Assembly (NCBI GenBank): GCA_035771175.1
Contig: CM069611.1
Span: 17,309,366-17,373,365, forward strand
Origin: Paratinospora sagittata
Taxonomy: Eukaryota; Streptophyta; Magnoliopsida; Ranunculales; Menispermaceae
Reading direction: 5' to 3'
DNA length: 64,000 bases
The position numbers were made by a program, and so were the translations under genes. Shown one piece after another: positions 56,380-64,000 of this stretch. The first letter of the stretch is position 1; each line of letters opens with the position of its first letter. Under the pieces are notes generated by a model, which searched no databases, was not told where the DNA came from, and was given only the letters and a program-made list of their open reading frames with translations.

Positions 56380-57494
56380 TGTCACACCCTAGGTTGCACA
56401 GCGTGCCCCCTACCCAGGTGTGGGCGCACCCCCTCGGGGTGAACGCCTAGCCATAGTACCACATAATATTGTCACATATAGCCGAATTTGCGATACCCAA
56501 CAGGGCCCTAGTAACGAACTAGATCATTTACCCCCACTATTCATGAATAGTGAAGGGACTCCCCCCAAGTTGAACTCGCAACCTCCTTAAGAAGTTAGAT
56601 TTCGCACTTGGAGTAAACCACTTACGTCCCTAGGTGGTTCTTATTTCATGTATGATGACTATGCATGTGCTGGTCCGGTCTTTACACCACTGTAGCGCAC
56701 TACAGTGTCCTTTGTCCCCTGCACACCGCAGCGCACAGGGAGGCCTCCCCCGGTTCGAACCCAGGACCTCCCCCTCAGGGAGTCCTCCGTCGCAATCGAG
56801 TAGCCACTGAACCAACCGCTCAGTTGTTACTCCAAGTGCGAAATCTAACCTCTTAAAGCGGAGGTTGCGAGTTTGACTTGGGCGGAGGCCCTTCACTATT
56901 CATGAATAGTGGGGGTAAATGATCTAGTCCGTTACTAGGGCCCTGTTGGGTATCGCAAATTCGGCTAGATGTGACAATATTATGGATCCATAATGGCTTA
57001 GGCGTTCGCCCCGAGGGGGTGCGCCCACACTTGGGTAGGGGGCACGCTGTGAAACCCAGGGTGTGACAAAAAGGCTTTATGTATACATAAGGCCTTTTTG
57101 TCAGGACTTCGTATACATAATATTGTCTCCACTGTAGCGCACTACAGTGTCCTTTCTCCCCCTGCACACCGCAGCGCACAGGGAGGGCCTCCCCCGGTTC
57201 GAACCCAGGACCTCTCCCTCAGGGAGTCCTCCGTCGCAACCGAGTAGCCACTGAACTAATGGTTCAGTGGTTACTCCAAGTGCGAAATCTAACCTTTTAA
57301 AGGGGAGGTTGCGAGTTCGACTTGGGGGAGGCCCTTTACTATTCATAAATAGTGGGGGTAAATGATCTAGTCCGTTACTAGGGCCCTGTTGGGTATCGCG
57401 AATTCGGCTAGATGTGACAATATTATGTGGTACTATGGCTAGGCGTTCGCCCACACCTAGGTAGGGGGCACGCTGTGCAACGCAGGGTGTGACA
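56380..57494. mobile_element. Cluster of tRNA-like foldback repeats in integrase
   Basis: Unit 1 (56380-57068): arms 56380-56616 and 56827-57068 are inverted copies; ends TGTCACACCCTAGGTTGCAC and CCCAGGGTGTGACA. Its loop holds a 69-bp gypsy-LTR tract and a minus-strand tRNA-like unit (A-box-like GGTTGGTTCAGTGGCTAC at 56801-56818; B box GGGTTCGAACCGG at 56751-56763). A 39-bp palindrome at 57065-57103 joins it to unit 2 (to 57494), in which minus and plus tRNA-like units lie head to head (boxes at 57194-57259 and 57259-57325). Unit 2 ends GCAGGGTGTGACAAAAAA. Open frames here are chance. Confidence 0.75.
57244..57325. promoter_or_regulatory. Head-to-head tRNA-like A boxes and plus B box
   Basis: Minus A box at 57244-57259 (TTAGTTCAGTGGCTAC) and plus A box at 57259-57277 (TGGTTCAGTGGTTACTCC) abut; plus B box GCGAGTTCGACTTGG at 57311-57325; minus B box GGGTTCGAACCGG at 57195-57207. 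Good matches to TGGCNNAGTGG and GGTTCGANTCC. Confidence 0.6.
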
Positions 57495-58990
57495 AAAAAC
57501 CTTAAGCAATGCATTTCAGTGAGCACTTCTTTCCGAATTTCAGGATCGGTTGCTTGCACTCTTAACTTTGAAATGGGAAAGTTGGCTAGAAACATTTTTT
57601 GTAAAAAACTGCCTCGTCATAGGAGACCGGCCAATGAGGAAGGTCATTTTCTCTAAAGAGAAGTTATTTTTTCTCCATTAACATGGGGAAGTTGGCTTGA
57701 GCAACTGTAATTTTTCAAATAAGCTCTGAGTTGGCTGATAATTGAGAGAGTCGTGATCTTCTGCCCTCCTCAATGAGTTGTAAGTTAAAATTCTCCATCT
57801 CCATAGCCAACTTCCCCATTTCAAAGTTAAGAGTGCAAGCAACAACATAAGATTTTCTACTCACGGCATCAGCCACAACGTTGGCCTTTCCCGAATGGTA
57901 TTGGAGTTGAAAGTCATAATCTTTCAAAAATTCCAACCATCGTCTTTGGCGGAGGTTTAGGACTCTCTGAGTGTAGATGTACTTGAGGCTCTTGTGATCT
58001 GTGAAGACCTCAAGTCTTTCACCATATAGATAGTGACGCCATAACTTCAGTGCGAATACGACTGCTGCAAGTTCCAAGTCATGTGTTGGGTAATTACGCT
58101 CATGAATCTTTAGTTGCCTAGAAGCATATGCAACAACTTGGCCTTCTTACATTAGTACTTCACCTAAGCCTTGGAGATAGGTGTCGGTGTATAGTAAAAA
58201 TCCAACTCCATTTCTTGGAGTGATTAGTACTGGTGCGTCGTGAGGTCCTTTGTCAGATCCTAAAATGATGATTCATAGGTGGTGTTCCAAATGAATCGTA
58301 CGTCTTTTCGAGTGAGCTTGGTCATAGGTTCAGCAATCTTGGAGAAACCTTGATGAAGCGTCTGTAGTAGCCAGCCAAACCGAGAAAACTCTGAATTTGA
58401 GTAACAGTGGTAGGTTGCTTCCAGTTTAAAATCGCTTCAACTTTTGAAGGATCCACTTCAATGCCATTGTTTAAAACCACATGACCTAGGAATTGAACTT
58501 TCTTCATCCAGAATTTGCACTTACTCAACTTTGTATATAACTGATGGCTTCTTAAGGTCTGGAGGACAATCCTCAGATGTATCTTATGGTCTTCCTCAGT
58601 TGAAGAATATATCAAGGTACCATTTACAAAGACCATGAACGATGCAGGTGCATTTGTTAGACCGAACAACATGACTTAGAACTCGTAATGACCGTACCGA
58701 GTTCTGAAGACCATTTTATTTATGTCTAACTCTTTGATTCGGAGTTGATGATAGTCAGATCAAAAATCAATCTTAAAGAAGTATTTGGCATCCCTAAGTT
58801 GGTCGAACAAGTCATCGATCCTAGGCAATGAGTATCTGTTCTTGGTGGTAACGTTATTCAACTTGCGATAGTCGATGCAAAATCGTAACAAACCATCTTT
58901 TTTGCGAACAAACAGAACTAGTGCGCGCCCTAACGTGATGAACTTTTTCTGCTAAAGCCAGAACTCTACAATTCCTTTAGTTGATTGTCC
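57495..58990 (-). pseudogene. Gypsy RT and RNase H, degraded
   Basis: RNase [32 protein letters not shown] and [20 protein letters not shown], then [25 protein letters not shown] followed after a deletion by [17 protein letters not shown], then [14 protein letters not shown] and [12 protein letters not shown]. The catalytic F/Y-x-DD is lost: the sequence reads [10 protein letters not shown]. Upstream RT (58673-58990) has stops. The start of integrase lies at 57504-57590 (EIRKEVLTEMHCLRF). Confidence 0.87.
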
Positions 58991-59021
58991 AACTCGACAT
59001 TGGACATTCTGTAATGTGGAA

Positions 59022-59575
59022 TTAAGATGGGTCTAGTCTTTGGTATGAGTTTGACTCAAAATCGAATTTTTGAACTGGAGGTAGACCAAGAAGGTCATTT
59101 AGAAAAACTGTTTGAAATTCAAATATGATCGGGATATTGTGTACTTCAAAAGGGTATAGTGATGATGATTCATTGTCATCACCAAGGGATAGGGCTCGGA
59201 GTTGTGCCTTGAGGAGTGCGACAGTCGAGTTGTGTATCCATTTCCTCGTTCCCTGAATTTTGACAAACTCCCTAGTGGGTAAGGTTAATTGAACTTGCTT
59301 CTTCAAACAATCGATCTTAGCATTCAGTGGTGCGAGCCAATTCATGCCGAGGATGATAATGTCCATCACTAGCAGATCTGCATAAATTATCTATTTTGAC
59401 ATTCGAAGTTCACATCTAGAACACTTCAATTCCACGTCAGTACCAGATCCTAGTGGTGTTGAGACATAGATTGTGATGTCTAAGGGTTCAGGTTGCAACC
59501 CCAAATGCCTTACCAATGCTGATGATATAAAGGAGTGCGTGGCACCCGAATCAAAGGAAATGTACCTTTGATTAC
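59022..59575 (-). pseudogene. Gypsy aspartic protease
   Basis: The minus strand near 59560 has FDSGATHSFISS (D-S-G active site) in one frame; then DVELKCSRCELRMSK, a stop, and LVMDIIILGMNWLAPLNAKI, DCLKKQVQLTLP. The tail (59022-59200) is the protease-RT linker. The C-half is open for 115 residues. Confidence 0.85.
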
Positions 59576-59686
59576 ATTATTGTCTGGGAGGGGTTGTTGA
59601 GTGGCGACAAATGCTCTGCCCTGTTGCCTTTGCCCCTGGTTCTGCTGGTTCTGCCTGGGTTAGGCATTAGTAGCAGATGGGGCTTG

Positions 59687-60916
59687 TTAGACTGGGACTG
59701 CGAGAACTGGCTGCCACGATTGGGGAGGGTGGGGACAATGACTTTTTACATGGCCCTGCTGGCCGCAGTTGTAACAAGTTAGCCTCTGATGTTGAGGCAC
59801 TTGTTGTTGGTTCTGTTGGCCGTGCTGATTATGGTGTTGTTGGCCACCACCTCTGCCATTTCCATTGCAATGACCACATCTGCCATTGCGGCCTCCTCTG
59901 TTATGATTATGAAAACCCTGATGACCAAGGTTAGAAGTTTCAGCCGCAAATGTTGTGGCCTCATGTTTTTGCACGAGGGCTTGGAGGGTTGGGTTTTGAT
60001 TAAAATAGGGCTTCTTCTTGTTGCCCTGTTGAGTGCCCTATTGGGAAAAAATTGCAGGTAGTTTTCCCCTATTCTTCCTCTGTTCTTGCTCTATTTTCTC
60101 TTGCTCAAAGTTCATGGCCATATTGACTAGCTCCCTGTAATTCTTGAGATCCAAGATTGACAGGACCTGTCGGATGTCTGGATGAAGGCCATTATAAAAC
60201 TTCTTGACCTTATCTCGCTCCGTTGAAATGGTGGAAAGAGAGAAGACCGATAGTTCCTTGAACCAGACAGCATACTCTCGGACTGTCATGCTATCCTGGT
60301 AGAGCCTGGCAAACTCCTGGCGTCTTTGCCTCTTTACTGCGCCAAGGAAGTATTCATCAATGAACAGTGACTCAAACTCTAGCCAAATCATGTCTGTTAC
60401 ATTGACCCTTGGGTCTTCCTTCACCGTTATCCGCCAAGTGTTAGCTCTACCAACAAGTTGGTAAGAAGCTAGTGGAATTTTTTGACCCTCGTCGACTCTC
60501 ATGGCCTTAAGAGCCTTCTTCAACTAATCAAGCCATTTATGTGCTTCATCCACATCAATGGTGCCAGCAAAGGATAGGGGTTGTAGCCTCTTATACTTCG
60601 TGATATGGTCGGTTTGGCTCTTTGACCCAGATCGAATAGGTGTATGTACGGTGATCACCTAGCTGGCCACAGTCTCACGAACGACCGTTTGTACTGTCAT
60701 TTTCATCGCCTCAATGAATCTGGTGAAAAAGTGTTCCATGCCTGGAGGCAGAACGAAGGGTGTGGGTTGAGGTGGCACTGTCTGTCCAGAAGTAGCGGCA
60801 GTGTCATGCGTGGCCTGCTCTGTCCTCGGAGGCCGCAGTTCCTAATTTTGTGTCTCAGGAGGTGCCTCCTCTGATGGACGGACTGTGTATGGCCTTCGTC
60901 TTTTTTTGGGTTGCAT
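59687..60916 (-). pseudogene. Gypsy Gag with zinc knuckle
   Basis: The ATG at about 60916 begins MQPKKRRRPYTVRPSEEAPP; after stops near 60840, 60660 and 60524 the Gag core is open for 161 residues (PLASYQLVGRANTW, FESLFIDEYFLGAVKRQRRQ, FARLYQDSMTVREYAVWFKE), then a Gln/Gly/His-rich linker and zinc knuckle CYNCGQQGHVKSHC. Retrotrans_gag family (PF03732). Confidence 0.88.
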
Positions 60917-61512
60917 TTTTCTCACTAGCAAAGCATTTTTCAGAGTCATAGAAATTCTAAGATTAACCTCGGTGAATATCCTTGTCTAATGTTCTATCGC
61001 ATTCTTATGTGTTCAAACTCTTTTCCTTAGTCTTTTTTACTACTATCCAAATTCTTGTGTCCCATACCACATGAATTTGGTAATAAGGGTTTCAACCAAG
61101 TTAAGTCGCATGAACACGGTCTCTACAAAACATCGGCTGGAAAAGAGTTCACTAATAGTATCGTTCAAGTTTACTCGTCCCATACCGTGTAAACTTAGTG
61201 ACAATTTTAGTAATTCAACTTTCCTCCGATGTTTTTCCACACAAGGTCGTGGGTTTCTTACTTCCACGTTTTATTTTGTATTTTCTAATTTTGTTGTCTC
61301 CCATACCACTCCAAAGTTAGTGATACAAAAGAAAAAAATGGTTGTAAGTCGGCCCACCAAACATAGTCTCAAACAAAACATTTCATTCATAGGAAGAAAA
61401 TATTTACAATGCCAGTAATTTTTTTTAATTTCCCTGCCTACTGTTCTACCTAGTTCTCCTGCTAGTTGCAAAGTGACTACTAGATGAAGGCTTTTCATGA
61501 TTTGCATACGAT
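60917..61512. other. Spacer between gag and the upstream ORF
   Basis: No convincing gene. The phrase 'gtcccataccac(g)tg' followed by 'aatttggt' or 'aaacttagtgac' recurs near 61059, 61180 and 61300, a diverged tandem repeat of about 120 bp. Frames crossing it are chance. Confidence 0.5.
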
Positions 61513-63085
61513 TCACCAAAGTTTTATGGTCCTCACCATTTCAACAATACTAGACAACAGAAACTGTAACTGGTCAAATGGGTTAGTTGGTTGTCCCTTT
61601 GAGGAAGGGTGGGCAGGTTGTCCCATCGACGAATGGTAAGCCGGTTGTCTCATCGACGGCTGGTAAGACAGTTTTCCCATCGACGGATGGTTGGCCGGCC
61701 GTCTCATAGGTGGAGGGTAGGCTGTAGGCATTGTTAAAAAATGTTGGCCAGATGGTTGACCCATTGGTGGAGGATAGTTGGTTTGATTATATGAGGATTC
61801 CCTAATTGGGACTTCTTGGAAGGTTGGATATGCTTAAGTCGGAAAGTTTTGAAAAAGTGGACTCATCGGGATATCCTGTCTTCTGAAGTTTGGTGCCGCC
61901 CAATTTTGTTGTGGTTGGTTCACAGGGAATTATGGAGTCGGCTGATATGGTACTTCTTGAGTTGGAAACCTTTGAGACGATGTATTGCCTTGGGCCAGGG
62001 GGTTCTAGAAAAGTGGATCTATCGGAACTCTCTACCCATCTTGATTTGGCTGGGGTTGTTCAAAGTTTCCTTCTTAGTTTCCAAAGAGTTCTTCCTCCGT
62101 GATATAATGATGATTGAGTTGCTCATTGTTTGGGTCTGGGTTTGTTTCAGTGTTTTGACTTGCTCTATTATTTGGCGTTTCCGTGGTAGGAGTCTTGCGC
62201 CGACTTTTTCGTCGACTACACTCTGTGTCATCACTAGCCCTTTCGTTATTTTCCTTTGAAGTTGCACCAAATAATTCCTCATCGGTTACCCCTCCTTTTT
62301 GTTGAAGGTTTTAGAATAGGAGGATAGTGCGACTTCTTTAGCAATCGGTACGGATGATTCATCAAAGGTATTAATGTTTGCCTCGGTTAGTATCTTCATG
62401 ATTAAAGCTCCATAGCTGAGGTATTCCTTCTTTGTGGGGTTTTGGGTTATTCTTGTCATTTGCTGAACGATGATGTGAGGTAGGGAGATTGAAATTCCAA
62501 TTTCGAAGCAGTATAGGACAAGGAGTTGAGCTCTTGACATTGAACCTCTAGTCACCACTTCAGGCAAGATGTTATCGACTACAATCTTTTCAAGCCCTAC
62601 AAGGGTTGGCTTTAGAAGATTATTTGGAAGGCGGGCGTATGTCTTTTCGGTGTACGCCTTATGTGTGAGGGAATTGAATAATTGTTCCTTCGATTCAGTG
62701 ATCTCTGCAACAGTCTGGGGTTCATGTGGATCAATGATCTTGTTTCTAATTGGGATTTCCATTAGTCAAGAAATAGTTTCGACGCCGACAGAAATCTTTA
62801 CTCCTCTGATCATTGTCTCCAAGACAGGGCTAATTCCTTTCTCCTGGAGTCCCACAATATTCATGCTGTCGTAAAATGACCTCACCAAGTTGAGGGAGAC
62901 AAAACCCTCAACATTAGTTATATTCAGCCACCACAGTTTTGTGAGTTGGTCGTAAAGGAAAGGACAGGGTGAGGATTCTTCATGTCGATACTCCTCATTA
63001 AAATGATTCTCGGTTTATAAAGTTTCGTAAGTCTTGTGGAAACTTGTTCCCTACTACTGGAAGTCGTTCATTCACTAGAGGCCAT
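61513..63085 (-). pseudogene. Extra ORF upstream of gag, putative plant transposon protein
   Basis: From about 63085 on the minus strand: LYDQLTKLWWLNITNVEGFV, FYDSMNIVGLQEKG, KISVGVETIS, a stop, then an open 158-residue frame MEIPIRNKIIDPHEPQTVAE with MSRAQLLVLYCFEIGISISL and LSYGALIMKILTEANIN; a frameshift near 62285, a charged linker (SRRKSRRKTPTTETPNN), and a Pro/Gln/Met-rich repeat tail (MGQPAYHSSM-like, 61513-61764). The 'FY..L' to 'YG.LI..IL' layout resembles the uncharacterised 'putative plant transposon protein' family (Pfam PF20167), from memory. It lies between PBS and gag on the same strand. Function unknown. It may be an ORF of this element or part of an older nested element. Confidence 0.6.
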
Positions 63086-63314
63086 TATCTTACTGAAAGG
63101 AAGATAAAACTTGTGAAGTACACAAAAATATATATTCCTGATATTTTTAAGATTTGTCTTGTCTGTTGGACAATATTTTCTATTTTCCTCTTGATGTTTA
63201 TGCCATCATTTCATTAGCAACGGATTATATATATATATGGTTATAAAGATATATATATCTAATATGAGTTTTACTTCTCCTAAGTGGTGGATTTGGACGG
63301 GCCGTGGACCTTTC
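63086..63314. other. Leader between PBS and upstream ORF
   Basis: AT-rich with a short (AT)n near 63225-63258. No coding. Confidence 0.5.
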
Positions 63315-63327
63315 TCTCTGATGCCAT
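63315..63327 (-). other. Primer binding site, tRNA-iMet-like
   Basis: Minus-strand TGGCATCAGAGAG four bases inside the LTR; close to TGGTATCAGAGC. Confidence 0.75.
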
Positions 63328-63331
63328 TAAA

Positions 63332-64000
63332 TGTCACACCCCGCTCGGACGCGCCTAAACCGGCTGAACACTCACAGGCGGGGCGCGAATGCATTATAAC
63401 AGTTACCGAGTACGCAGGTACACAATTGGAGTACAAATTTAATTTCAGAATGTATTTTTGTACAAAATGTAATTGAGGAAACATCCTCCCAAAATCTCTC
63501 TAATAAATAAGCAAGAGGTACAAAATGAGGGCCCAAACACTTCCACTCAATCCACCCTAGGCTCTTATAAAAATGGTTATCAACGGGGTGAGCTATTGCC
63601 CAATAGGTAAAATAGTTTGTGAATATGACAATTAATAAAGAGGACTTCATAATCAAACATCACATATACACAACATAACATCATAAACAGTACAACGTGA
63701 CTTAACAAGAATGAATGCATGATACTGTCTCGTAATGGTTCAGTGATCGTTCATCACCCTGGGTTCACGTACAGATGTTCATCCCCATGTAATCATGGGT
63801 TCACATTGTACATCCCTCCCCAGGGGAAACATCGATAATTATGAGAACTGTTCCAATAACTATTCCATAAATCACAAACCACTTACGTCCCTAGGTAGTT
63901 CTTATTTCATGTATGATGACTATGCATGTGTTGGTCCGGTCTTTACTAATATTAGACGTGATTTAGCAACGTTTGGTGATCCTTATCAGGGTTGGCATCA
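63332..64000 (-). repeat. 5' LTR of the gypsy element, reaching the window end
   Basis: It starts TGTCACACCCCGCTCGG; on the minus strand it begins TGATGCCAACCCTGATAAGG at 64000, the equivalent of base 192 in the first LTR. The LTR is therefore essentially complete, about 669 bp, and the element boundary falls at the window edge. Confidence 0.83.

Larger units (their letters stand above)
55625..64000 (-). mobile_element. Ty3-gypsy (Tekay-like) element, minus orientation
   Basis: 5' LTR at 63332-64000 with PBS at 63315-63327, then an extra ORF (61513-63085), gag, protease, RT, RNase H, a fragment of integrase, and a partial LTR at 55625-56170. The integrase core and C-terminus are missing and a tRNA-like repeat cluster interrupts the pol. 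The wording of the RT/RNase H is chromoviral and closest, from memory, to the Tekay/Del lineage. Confidence 0.8.

Noticed and set aside
56630..57595. Open frames across the foldback cluster
   Set aside because: They cross tRNA-like boxes and inverted arms in several frames, and none carries a domain. Only the short end near 57504-57590 is real integrase sequence, reported with the pol pseudogene.
61816..62259. 147-residue plus-strand frame
   Set aside because: It is antisense to the upstream ORF of the gypsy element; the Trp/Leu-rich composition mirrors the Pro/Gln-rich minus-strand tail.

Overview
The window reads as nuclear DNA of a flowering plant, most likely a eudicot. It is AT-rich and dominated by retrotransposons primed by initiator tRNA-Met. 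Its one intact host gene is an uninterrupted PLS-class pentatricopeptide repeat (PPR) gene at 1188-2618. I cannot name the species. Apart from that gene, nearly everything coding is a broken transposon gene or a broken transposase-derived gene.

Layout. 1-953: a Ty3-gypsy LTR that ends 234 bp upstream of the PPR gene, in the same orientation. 2619-4966: no gene. 4967-11038: a Ty1-copia element with both LTRs and a 5-bp target-site duplication (TSD) CAAAA; its core (protease end, integrase, RT) is inverted relative to its gag and RNase H. 13093-19800: a decayed minus-strand Ty3-gypsy element whose RT is split by a 3.07-kb LTR. 19808-22035: an LTR-like fragment and a six-unit tandem array. 22223-31080: a minus-strand Mutator-like (MULE) transposase followed by a plant mobile domain (PMD) gene; the transposase is split by a second copy of the same 3-kb LTR plus a tRNA-like foldback element. 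32560-37900: long copia-like LTRs and a transposon ORF fragment. 38195-45150: a FAR1/FRS-type pseudogene split by an LTR that itself holds two further insertions. 47215-54686: a gypsy gag and 5' LTR split by a coding-less copia element, itself split by two further insertions. 55625-64000: a minus-strand gypsy element, apparently between a partial and a complete LTR, with an extra ORF upstream of gag and a cluster of tRNA-like foldback repeats in its integrase.

The window is best read as stratigraphy. In several places the broken reading frame or LTR resumes exactly across the insertion's TSD (TGCTA, TGATG, ACTAG, ATTCC, GAGCG, GTCTT), so insertions can be ordered from sequence alone. The least ordinary items are head-to-head tRNA-like inverted repeats (29492-29959; 56380-57494), the inverted core of the copia element, a bipartite GAGGGCGCT/AGCGTCCT array inside long LTRs, and the ORF upstream of gag at 61513-63085. 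Functions of degraded ORFs rest on motifs recognised by eye; no search was run.
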